From: DATFJT01 sp965230755
GTDB lineage: Bacteria > Bacteroidota > Bacteroidia > Chitinophagales > Saprospiraceae
Direction of reading: 5' to 3'
Length of the DNA: 64,000 bases
NCBI GenBank assembly: GCA_965230755.1
Contig: CBDDLT010000015.1
Span: 1-64,000 of the forward strand
Shown here: positions 1 to 8,775 of the stretch, one piece after another
Layout of the letters: every line of letters begins with the position of its first letter
How positions within the stretch are numbered: the stretch's first letter is position 1
Position numbers and translations under genes: made by a program
Notes under the pieces: generated by a model
Told to the model about the DNA's origin: nothing
The model's input: the letters and a program-made list of their open reading frames with translations, nothing else
Database searches by the model: none

Positions 1-842
1 TCTTCGGATCAATCCAATCGTAGATAGTGATTCCCCTACTGAACTTAGTGTTTCCGATAAACTTTCTAAATTTGGCGTTCCTTTATCTAAAAAGGAGGAA
101 ATCTTAAATTACTTGACGAAAGATGATTTCGTAAGAACCCTTCATATTCATATTGGATCCCAAATGAAGAATCCAAACGCTTTAGTTCAAGCCATAGGTG
201 AGATTCTTGCGATTGCTCGGGAAGTAAATGATCATAGAAAATCCAGTCAGTTGAGTCCAATTACAACATTGGATATTGGTGGTGGCTTTCCTGTTGATTA
301 TCAGGCCGATAAAATTCAGGGTATGGAAGATCTAGCAAAATCTATTGATCAGAATTACCCAAGTTTATTTGATGAATTTACAATAGTGACAGAATTTGGT
401 AGGTTTGTTCATGCTCACTCCGCATGGCTGGCATCCAGGGTAGAATATGTTTAAAAAAGATTTTGATCCGAAAACGGCTATCGTGCATGCTGGTGCAGAT
501 ATATTCTTGAGAGAAATATATTCATCAACCAAGGAAAAACACCATAAATTCATACTCAGTGGTCAAGACTTCTCCATCAAGGATTCTAGAGAAGAAAATT
601 ATCAAATTGGCGGACCACTCTGTTTTGGAGGTGACTTTTTAACAAGGAATATACGATTACCCGAAATCTTTCCTGGTGATATTCTGATCGTTTCAGATAT
701 CGGTGCCAATACTTTTTCACTTTGGTCAAGACATTGCAGCCGGCCATTTCCTAAGGTCATTGGATACTCACTTAAATCAGACACTATTCGAATCATTAAA
801 GAAAAAGAATCTATTTCCAGTATCATTAACTTCTGGTCATAA
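1..842 (+). pseudogene. PLP-dependent decarboxylase (DAP/ornithine decarboxylase-like), 5'-truncated by window, one frameshift
   Basis: The reading frame is already open at base 2, so the N-terminus with the PLP lysine lies outside the window. Visible family III (alanine-racemase fold) signatures are RINP and SKFG near the start, HIHIGSQ, the glycine-rich DIGGGFP, and later GPLCFGGD and WSRHCSR in the C-terminal beta domain. The frame stops at 452-454 and resumes as KKDFDPKTAIVH in the +1 frame. Dropping one base from the gttt/aaaaaa stretch at 449-458 restores one continuous protein ending NFWS. Family members decarboxylate diaminopimelate, ornithine or related amino acids. Placement at the head of a glycan locus suggests it supplies an amine or amino-acid substituent (inference). 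The break is either a sequencing indel or a real lesion. The downstream gene starts directly after its stop (TAAATG). Confidence 0.75.
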
Positions 843-2527
843 ATGGCTTACCTTTTCTACAAATACTCTAAAAAATCTCATGGTGAAAAAAGACAAAATG
901 AACTATTGTCTAGGCTAAATCAAATCAATCCAAATGAATCCTCTTCTCCAATAAGTGATTATAACGATCACGAGATAATATATCAATCAGACCCTTCTGA
1001 ATTCATTTTTAGAGAAGGATTCTCCATGGTATCAGGTGCATTTAGTGATTTGAATTCCAACTGGTGGAATATGGAAGCTGAGCTTCCGGAAAACTTCACT
1101 TTTCTATTAAGAAGTAATTCGAACAAAGTAAGTGTTTTCAGTGATACTCTGGCATCGAGGACAATTTGGTACTACTGTGACGAAAATGAATTAGTAGTTT
1201 CGACCTCACAATTCATGATCATTTCCGTTTTGAGTGATTTTCAATGTAATGACCAGGCTATTTCCTGGATGATATCTACTGGAACAACAGGTCCGGGAAT
1301 AAGTTGGGACATAAGAATACAAGCCATGCCTCCCAATGGGCATTTCCAATACGATAAACTCAATGGAACACATAATATGTCATGTGAATTATTCGAATTT
1401 AGTGACAAGTTGGAAAGCGATGATAATCTATCCACCGAGCTGAACGAAAAGTTGGACGACATTTTTCGAAGGGCCAACTTTTCAGCGCGATCGTTTCTTA
1501 CTTTATCAGGAGGTATGGACAGCAGGGTTGTTGCCTCTTTGACTAGTAAATATCACAAGAATAAAGATATTCGAAGTTTTACCTGGGGCCTGGAAAGCAA
1601 AAAATCCTTAAAAAAAGGAGATGTATACCTCGCTAAACAGGTAGCAACAAACTTGAACATTCAAAACACCTTTTTGGATATACATACCGATCGTTGCTCT
1701 TTAAACTTTGAAGACTTTTTATCCTTATACATATCGCTATCCGAAGCGCGAGTGGATCACTATACGGGATATTTGGACGGATTCTAAAATTTGGCGATCA
1801 TTTCACTCTCAATTCGACACCAATATCAGAGGTGATGAGGTTTTTGGTGGCAGGCAATTTGTAAATGATGAAAAAAATTGTAAGAATTCTTCAAAGCTTG
1901 CATGGACTATCAATATTTGATAATGTTGCTACATTGGAGGGTTTTGGTCTGGCACCATTAAAAAGGATCGACTATTTAGAAAGAAGAAATAACGAGACTT
2001 TGGAAGATTGGCGGGATAGATTATTTTCATATCAAAATATTCCCACGGTCCAAGCAAGTTTGAGTGGAGTTAAACAGGCCTTTGCGGAGTCCGTCAATCC
2101 TTTTCTCAACAAGGAAATCGTTTTATTAACGAGAAGATTTTCGGAAAACCAACGTTCACAAAAGCGGTTATTTAGTTATGCACTTAAGGATCATTTACTG
2201 TCACTACCTACTGCGGAGTTAAACGTAATTGGTCATAAGAGTCGAATTTTAATGCTTAAAGGTGCCCAAGAATATATCATGGAACACTTGTTGAGTCAAT
2301 CAATGAAAAATGTATTAGGGAATAAACTTCCTGACTTCCTAATAGAGAACACTCACTTTCAGTTAAAGTCTAAGAAGAAATCTCTGAAAAACAATTTGCG
2401 AAAAATTTTACCTAATTCGATCATCAAATCTTATCGAGAATCTGTAAAGAGTGAACGGATTGATTTATTCAAACTTGCTTTTCGATCTGTAATGATCAAT
2501 AATCTGATCAAAAAACTCTCGCACTAG
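843..2527 (+). pseudogene. asparagine-synthase-like ATP-dependent amide ligase, two frameshifts
   Basis: Three frames join into one protein of about 560 residues: 843-1781, about 1783-1872 and about 1877-2527. The PP-loop LSGGMDS near residue 222 binds ATP. RGDEVFGG, the usual second synthase motif, sits in the middle segment. The N-terminal region keeps an Ntn-hydrolase-like strand pattern but begins MAYLFYK, without the Cys2 that glutamine-dependent AsnB needs. It may therefore use ammonia or another amine, or act like a beta-lactam-synthetase-type ligase (inference). Break 1 is an extra base in ggattctaaa (about 1782). Break 2 is an extra A in the A7 run at 1871-1877. The start abuts the decarboxylase stop, so the two look co-transcribed. 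Function of the family is known; the substrate here is not. Confidence 0.75.
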
Positions 2528-2531
2528 GAGT

Positions 2532-3677
2532 ATGCCAAAGATTTGTTATTTTATCCCCTCACTTCATCCTGGAGGTGCTGAATTTCAAACAGTAAATCAA
2601 CTCAATAAACTATATTCAGACGGTATTGATGTTTCGATTATCATTCTCACGAATCAAGTTCAACTCATTGACCAATTGAATATTCCTAAGGATCGAATAC
2701 ATATTTTAAATATCGAAAATATCACTCCTTTTGGAGCCAAGTCTTTTCCACAAATCCCTAACGCACTGAGATCACTAGATAAAGTACTTACATCTCTTCA
2801 GCCAAATGTTGTACTGAGCATTCTTCCTATCTGTCACCTACTTTGTCGACTAAATAAAATATTCACGGGTAAAAAGTATTCCCTTTGGTGCTATCATAGA
2901 TCAATGCAATTTGAGGCTAACCCAAATAATACTTTGTTTAAAAAACTATTTCACCAGGGGACGAAGGTTTTATCCGGAAAATACGACGCCGGACATATTT
3001 TTATTTCCAAAGCCGTTGAAGATAATGTTTCTGAAAATATGACCATTAAAAATGGTCATGTCATCCACAATGCTATCCCACGAAAAAAGCTTGATCAAAG
3101 TCAGGCTCTTATACACATGAATGCTAATGGGATAATTAAATCAGATTACATCGTTGTTATCCCCGGAAGGTTACACTCCACTAAAGGACACTCTTTCTTC
3201 ATTAATTCAGTGCAGCATTATATCTTAAAAAAAGATATTGACAAGTTAAAAGTAATTATTGTAGGGGGTGGTGAACTCCATGAAAAACTACAATCCGAGA
3301 TTCAAGAAAGAGGATTATCTGATCGGATTCATATCACTGGCTTTGTAGACAACGAACTATTATTATCATATTTAGAACTTGCAGACCTAGTCTGCATTCC
3401 TAGTATCCATGAAGGATTCGGAAATGTAGCTGTGGAAGCCCTTATGCAAGGAAGCACTATTCTTGCCTCAAATACTGGTGGTTTACCAGAAATAATCAAC
3501 GATAATGTTAATGGCTTTTTATTTGAAAGAGCAAATAGTCAGGATTTGTATCAAAAACTAACGGATGTCATTGAGAATAAAAAAAGTTTGGACCCTGATG
3601 TTCTTATCAAGGACTATGAAAATCGATTCACTTTAGAGGCTCAGGTTAAGAAAATACTGAATACCATCCAATCATGA
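2532..3677 (+). CDS. GT4-family glycosyltransferase
   Basis: This 381-residue GT-B enzyme transfers a sugar from a nucleotide-activated donor to a growing surface glycan on the cytoplasmic side. The N-terminal acceptor domain starts with YFIPSLHPGGAEFQ, typical of GT4. The C-terminal donor domain has VVIPGRLHSTKGH, VGGGELHEKL and the EX7E-type motif HEGFGNVAVEAL, followed by NTGGLPEII. Length is normal for GT4. It begins 4 bases after the asparagine-synthase-like frame, and its last 4 bases overlap the following sulfotransferase start (ATGA), so it is part of one operon. Donor and acceptor cannot be read from sequence. Confidence 0.9.
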   Translation: MPKICYFIPSLHPGGAEFQTVNQLNKLYSDGIDVSIIILTNQVQLIDQLNIPKDRIHILNIENITPFGAKSFPQIPNALRSLDKVLTSLQPNVVLSILPICHLLCRLNKIFTGKKYSLWCYHRSMQFEANPNNTLFKKLFHQGTKVLSGKYDAGHIFISKAVEDNVSENMTIKNGHVIHNAIPRKKLDQSQALIHMNANGIIKSDYIVVIPGRLHSTKGHSFFINSVQHYILKKDIDKLKVIIVGGGELHEKLQSEIQERGLSDRIHITGFVDNELLLSYLELADLVCIPSIHEGFGNVAVEALMQGSTILASNTGGLPEIINDNVNGFLFERANSQDLYQKLTDVIENKKSLDPDVLIKDYENRFTLEAQVKKILNTIQS

Positions 3678-4558
3678 ACAATCTCAAAACACGTATTCTT
3701 CAATCCAGAAACAAGGGAAGTTTTACTAATCGCTTTCTTTATCAACTGAGAAGACTTGGACTTTGGTCTAAGGCCAGATGGGAAATGTTCCGTGCTTGGT
3801 TATATTTTACCAAAAAAAAACCCGATACAAAAAAATTGTTCCCGGACTTTCTTGTAGCCGGAATGCAAAAGAGTGCGACTTCTTGGTTAGATAAAATGTT
3901 TAGAATTCACGACGATATCTTCCTGCCACCAAATAGAAAAGAAGTGCATTTTTTCGATGCATTTAGGTGGAAAGGATTGAAATGGTATCTCTATCATTTT
4001 ATTCATGCTGGAAACAAATTAAAAGGAGAGGTAACTCCTGCGTATTCCATAATTTCTACTGAATCCATTAAGGAAATCAGGAATTACAATCCGAATTGTA
4101 AAATCCTGTTCTTGCTGCGCAATCCGGTCGACAGAGCTTGGTCACAAATGTACATGGACTTGATTCGCCACCAAGGACGAAGAGAAGAAGATGTTGACTT
4201 GAACGAATTTATAGAAATGATAGATAGTGAATCAGTCGTTCAAAGAGGAAATTACCTTCTTAACTTAAAAAGATGGTATTCGGTATTTCCGGAGGATCAA
4301 GTTCACATTGAATTTTATGAATCAATCAGTCAAGAACCCGAAGCTATGCTGAACCGTGTATTTGCTTTCCTCGATGTTGATGAATCATCATCTTTCGAAA
4401 AATATCCAATACACAAAAGAGTCAACCAAAACAAATCAACAAAGATGCCACATATCATTGAGGCGAAGTTGAAGTCAAAATACAGATTACCGACTGAGGA
4501 ATTATATGAATTTATGCCCCACCCTATAATTAAAGAATGGATGAAAAATACGATGTAA
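3674..4558 (+). CDS. PAPS-dependent sulfotransferase (heparan-sulfate type)
   Basis: This 294-residue protein has the 5'-phosphosulfate-binding loop AGMQKSATSWL near residue 62 and the 3'-phosphate-binding motif LRNPVDRAWSQ near residue 151, the two PAPS contacts of this superfamily. KEVHFFD follows the first motif as in heparan-sulfate-type sulfotransferases. It should move a sulfate from PAPS to a hydroxyl or amino group of a carbohydrate. The start overlaps the preceding glycosyltransferase stop by 4 bases. A second, unrelated-looking sulfotransferase follows directly, which argues that the glycan made here is sulfated (inference). No signal peptide; cytoplasmic. Confidence 0.88.
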   Translation: MNNLKTRILQSRNKGSFTNRFLYQLRRLGLWSKARWEMFRAWLYFTKKKPDTKKLFPDFLVAGMQKSATSWLDKMFRIHDDIFLPPNRKEVHFFDAFRWKGLKWYLYHFIHAGNKLKGEVTPAYSIISTESIKEIRNYNPNCKILFLLRNPVDRAWSQMYMDLIRHQGRREEDVDLNEFIEMIDSESVVQRGNYLLNLKRWYSVFPEDQVHIEFYESISQEPEAMLNRVFAFLDVDESSSFEKYPIHKRVNQNKSTKMPHIIEAKLKSKYRLPTEELYEFMPHPIIKEWMKNTM

Positions 4559-4559
4559 T

Positions 4560-5175
4560 ATGAAAATATTTGGATTAGGATTTCACAAAAACTGGCAGTA
4601 CTACTCTTGAGACCGCATTAATTACGCTAGGATATGATTCAATAGGAAAGCAAGATGCACTATTTAGCGCTATCAAGCATGATCAATGGGACAATATTGA
4701 TACCGTTGTAAATGCTCATGATGCGTTTCGCGATATGCCATGGCCTATGTTTTATGAAAAACTTGATGCACATTATCCAAACAGTAAATTCATTCTCACC
4801 GTTCGAAGTTCTGAGAAATGGCTGAATAGTTGTAAAAATCATTATAAGGATAAGGGTACACCATTGTTTGCAGAAATTTATGGACAAGGGAATCATTATC
4901 CCTTAGGCAATGAGGATGTTTGGTTGGAGCGTTATCTTTTGCATAATAAATCAGTTCGAGAATACTTTAAATCTCGACCTAATGACTTTCTAGAACTAAA
5001 TTGGGAAAATGGAGATGGTTGGGAAAAATTGTGTCAGTTCTTAGGGAAACCAGTACCGAATAGACCCTTCCCTCATGCCAATAAAGGCAAGTACAACCTA
5101 TTCCAAAAGGCACTAAGACGATTGCATTACTTAGTGGATCGAGAGGGGTTCAAAAAGAAAAATAGGGATCTGTAA
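4560..5175 (+). pseudogene. second sulfotransferase, one frameshift
   Basis: The start at 4560 reads MKIFGLGFHKN and then hits a stop at 4608-4610. Removing one A from the A5 run at 4587-4591 gives the PAPS P-loop GFHKTGSTTL and a continuous protein of about 205 residues through NAHDAFRDMPW, FILTVRSSEKWL (3'-phosphate motif) and WENGDGWEKLCQFLG. This is the sulfotransferase_3/NAD-dependent-epimerase-linked type and differs from the upstream one. The long readable piece is 4735-5175. It starts one base after the previous gene's stop and its stop shares a base with the next ATG (TAATG). One indel in a homopolymer separates it from a normal gene, so a sequence error is as likely as a true pseudogene. 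Confidence 0.72.
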
Positions 5176-6385
5176 TGCGAACAAATATTCTATATCTGTC
5201 GTATACAGGAATGACTGATACGCTTGGAGAATCACAAGTGCTCAGTTATATGCTTGATCTGGCAAAACTGGATTATAACATCCATATCGTCAGTGCAGAA
5301 AAAAAAGACCTTTATCTTAAGAACAGAGATAGAATTCAAGAAAAATCAAGGCAAGCGGTGTTTCCTGGTATCCTGTCCAATATCACAAGCGCCCTCCGGT
5401 AATATCTACACTAATTGATTATAGGAGTTTACTAAGACAGGCTAATCGGATAATTAAGGATCATAGCATTAGAGTTGTACATTGTCGTGGATATATTCCT
5501 ACATTAGTAGGAGAAAAGCTCAATTCTAGATTGAATCTGCCTTTTATATTCGATATGAGGGGATTTTGGCCAGATGAAAAATTGGAAAGTGGAGCTTGGA
5601 GTTCATGGATATACAGGCCTATTTATCAATATTTTAAAAAGAAGGAACGAAAGTTCTTTAAAAGAGCGAATAAGATTGTCTCGCTAACTTTAAGCGGTCG
5701 TGATAGTATTGTAGAGGAACATTCAATCTCTTCTTCTAAAATTGGAGTCATCCCTACTTGTGTCAATTTTGATATTTTTCCTGAATACCACATTAGTATT
5801 AGGAAGGAAATTCGAAAAAGCTTGAATATACCCGTTGATAGTAAAGTTTTAATATATAGTGGATCTCTTGGTGGAAATTATAATATTGAAATCCCTTTTA
5901 AGATTTTCCATATCTTTCAGGAACTGTATCCTAATTCTCACTTCGTTATTTTGTCCAGATCCAATCCGGAAAATGTACAAACCTACCTTCGCGACCATAA
6001 TATAGATCCCCAGTCTATTTCAATTTTATCCGTACCCTTCCCTAAAGTGCATAAGTATTTGATGGCTGGCGATGTCGGACTTATTTTCTACGGCAACGGG
6101 TTTTCTAACATAGGAAGAAGTCCTACAAAACTTGGTGAATATTGGGCTTCTGGAATTCCATGTATTTCCATCACTGGAGTTGGTGATGTCGAAAGAATAA
6201 TATCTAAGTATCCTAACTCAGGAGTAGTCTTGTCCAGTGTAGAAAAAGAAGTACTTACCAAAGAACTTAATACAATACCCTTTCAATCTTCGAAGGAAGA
6301 ATTACGATCATTTGCTCAAGATTATTACTCTCTCGATAAGGGAGTAAGTTTCTATAAAAATATCTACGAAGAGCTATTGCAATGA
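5175..6385 (+). pseudogene. GT4-family glycosyltransferase, one frameshift
   Basis: The first frame (5175-5402) reads LSYTGMTDTLGESQVLSYML, a GT4 N-terminus. At 5341-5345 an A5 run appears one A short. Adding one A leads into a second frame that reads GVSWYPVQYHKRPPV and continues without stops to 6385, through DMRGFWPDE, SLTLSGRDSI, IYSGSLGGNYN, LMAGDVGLIFY and RSPTKLGEYWASGIP. The joined protein is about 403 residues, normal for the family. It overlaps the upstream sulfotransferase by one base and the downstream glycosyltransferase by 4 bases. This is the only one of the five breaks that looks like a deletion rather than an insertion. Confidence 0.75.
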
Positions 6386-7458
6386 GAAAAATAGCCTATT
6401 TGGCCACTTATCCATTGGGCACTGCTCCCAGTCAAAGATTTCGTGTCGAACAATATATTCCTTACTGGAAGAAGTATGGGGTAAAGGTCGATGTATTTCC
6501 GTTCTATTCGGATAAGAGTTTTCAATACATTTATCAATCCGGGAAAATAGTTCAAAAGACTGTATTAATCCTTATTGATTTCATTCGTAGATTTCTACTA
6601 CTTTTTATCTTAAAATCATATCCGGTTATTTTTATCCAGAGAGGAGTTGCGCCTATTGGACCACCTATTTTCGAATGGATATTAAAGAAAATCCTCAGGA
6701 AAAAACTCATATATGATTTTGATGATGCCATTTGGATTCCCGATGAGCGCAGCAGTTCCATAGTGAAATTTGTAAAATCTTATTCCAAAGTATCCATTAT
6801 ATGTGGTTGGGCTGATTTAGTAATATCAGGAAACGATTATCTGGCTGAATATGCTGAGGGGTATACAAAAAAAGTAATCATTATTCCCACAGTTGTAGAT
6901 ACAGAAAATAAATATAGTCTGAAAACCAAAAATAGTAATGGGACTAATGTAATTGGATGGACTGGAAGTCATTCTACCATGAAGTATTTGGATTTAATCA
7001 TACCCATATTGCAAAAGCTTGAACAGAAACATAATTTTAAATTCAAGGTGATCTCCAATAAAAACCCAGAATTACCATTGAGTAGTTTCGAATACATTCA
7101 ATGGACAAATGAAAATGAAATTAAGGATCTAAGTCAATTCGATATAGGAATAATGCCTTTGATAGAAGATGCTTGGTCAAAGGGAAAATGCGGCTTTAAA
7201 GCCATACAATACATGGCATTAGGTATTCCCGCTATTGTTTCTCCGGTGGGAGTAAATGCTCATATCGTAGACCATGAGCAAAATGGATATTTGGCGGATG
7301 AACTACAAGAATGGGAAAAGTATTTAAGCACTCTAATAAGCAATGTCGGTTTACGTGAAAAATATGGCAAAGAGGCAAGAAGAAAAATAGAGCATCACTA
7401 CTCCATTAATTCTGTGCTCCCGCAATGGAAGGAGCTATTCGATGAGCTCTTTGCGTAA
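6382..7458 (+). CDS. GT4-like glycosyltransferase
   Basis: This intact 358-residue protein begins YLATYPLGTAPSQRFR, seen in GT4/GT1-like enzymes of surface-glycan loci. It carries a hydrophobic stretch at about residues 60-80, DFDDAIW in the middle, a donor-domain WTGSHSTMKYL, and a late GFKAIQYMALGIPAIVSPVG in place of a canonical EX7E motif. It probably adds one sugar of the repeat unit at the inner membrane. It overlaps the previous frame by ATGA. Its last 53 bases overlap the end of the convergent membrane protein at 7406-8773. Confidence 0.85.
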   Translation: MRKIAYLATYPLGTAPSQRFRVEQYIPYWKKYGVKVDVFPFYSDKSFQYIYQSGKIVQKTVLILIDFIRRFLLLFILKSYPVIFIQRGVAPIGPPIFEWILKKILRKKLIYDFDDAIWIPDERSSSIVKFVKSYSKVSIICGWADLVISGNDYLAEYAEGYTKKVIIIPTVVDTENKYSLKTKNSNGTNVIGWTGSHSTMKYLDLIIPILQKLEQKHNFKFKVISNKNPELPLSSFEYIQWTNENEIKDLSQFDIGIMPLIEDAWSKGKCGFKAIQYMALGIPAIVSPVGVNAHIVDHEQNGYLADELQEWEKYLSTLISNVGLREKYGKEARRKIEHHYSINSVLPQWKELFDELFA

Positions 7459-8773
7459 GCATGTATTTATAGTAACTCAGGATCAAAATCAAACAATAAA
7501 AAGGCATCATCGGTATTTTATATCTGGCCAAAGACCCGAAGTTTAAAGTCGTAGCACCTACTGCAAAAGAAAAGAATACCGCAAATATCAGGGCCGAAAA
7601 CAGAAAAGGATCTTGATATACTGATCGAATAAGGCCCAAAAATCCAATTCGAAAAAACAACCAAATCGTAGCTAGCAAAAAGAACAAAGACTCCAATCCA
7701 CTGATCAACATGACTGGATTTTTAACTTCCCACAAATACGGTCTAAAAAGGCTTACATTAACCGCACTTGGGAAAACACGAATCATTCCCAAAGGTGTAT
7801 ATTCTATATTCAAGTCATAAGCCGATCCTCCACTTCTCACAGATACCCTGTGAATATATTCAGCTGTAATTTGTGCTTCTTCTAATATATTGTCTAGGCT
7901 ATACGTCTCTGAAAGTCGGCTAAAGGCTGGTAACAATACAAAAAAGCCTACTAGAATCAGGACAAGTATGAAAGGCCTCATGACCAGTTTTAACCTTTTA
8001 TTCTTTACGTTTCGCTGCCAACTGAATACAATCCATATGAGTAATGAAGGCATAAATGCAATGATGACGTATTCTTTTACATTAACAAGGATATAAAAGG
8101 AAATGACAAATAGTAGCAAATTAATTGGCCTCCATCTCCATCTTACCAGAATGTTATAAGAAGAATAAATCAATACTCCCAAAAAACCAACAACAATGGA
8201 GTCCTGCATGATGGATGATCCCCAAAAGAAAAAAGAAGGAATAAAGAATAATGGCATAGCCAAATACTTTCGAGGAACTGTTGGATAGATTTCGCATAGA
8301 GTTATATAAAACATCCAAATTCCACAAAATGATAAAAAGCTGAAAAATAGCGTTACCGGCAAGTAAGTCATTCCTGAGAAGAAACCGAAAAACGTCGCAA
8401 AACGAGTCACCATAAATGTATTGGAACTGCTAAACATATTTGTAATTCCGTCCAGGTCTTCGTATGTGCCCCTTGGGATGCTTGTTTGACTCATATAAGA
8501 CAAGAATCGCGAGGTATCCTCAAAAGCCAATTCGTATAAGGTTGTGGAATTGGCAAAATACCGGAAAGTATCTCCTCCCCCATAATAGAACTGGTAAACG
8601 CAAGCAAAAGCTATAGCACCCAGGAATTTCAAGCTCAACCCCCAATAAAAATACTTAGCGTGCTCAGTTCCCCTGTACTTAATCCTTACTATTATGGTAG
8701 CAATGACATAGAACAAAAGCAGGTATATTGGAGTCAATATCAAATCCCATGATGTCATTCCAGCATACCTCAT
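7406..8773 (-). CDS. EpsG/Wzy-like polytopic membrane protein, paralog 1
   Basis: The 455-residue protein is almost entirely hydrophobic, with about ten predicted membrane segments. Near the N-terminus it has GGGDTFRYF between segments, matching GGDTFMYF in the neighbour at 8776-10071. KFLG, FFIPSFFFWGSS and a basic C-terminal tail also recur in the pair. Size, topology and setting fit a polysaccharide polymerase or EpsG-like protein, but no catalytic residue can be confirmed. The pair is on the minus strand inside a plus-strand glycosyltransferase cluster, and the 3' end overlaps the convergent gene by 53 bases. It starts 2 bases after its paralog, so the two are co-transcribed. Confidence 0.72.
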   Translation of the reverse strand: MRYAGMTSWDLILTPIYLLLFYVIATIIVRIKYRGTEHAKYFYWGLSLKFLGAIAFACVYQFYYGGGDTFRYFANSTTLYELAFEDTSRFLSYMSQTSIPRGTYEDLDGITNMFSSSNTFMVTRFATFFGFFSGMTYLPVTLFFSFLSFCGIWMFYITLCEIYPTVPRKYLAMPLFFIPSFFFWGSSIMQDSIVVGFLGVLIYSSYNILVRWRWRPINLLLFVISFYILVNVKEYVIIAFMPSLLIWIVFSWQRNVKNKRLKLVMRPFILVLILVGFFVLLPAFSRLSETYSLDNILEEAQITAEYIHRVSVRSGGSAYDLNIEYTPLGMIRVFPSAVNVSLFRPYLWEVKNPVMLISGLESLFFLLATIWLFFRIGFLGLIRSVYQDPFLFSALIFAVFFSFAVGATTLNFGSLARYKIPMMPFYCLILILSYYKYMLTQRAHRIAPSIAGAQN

Positions 8774-8775
8774 AT

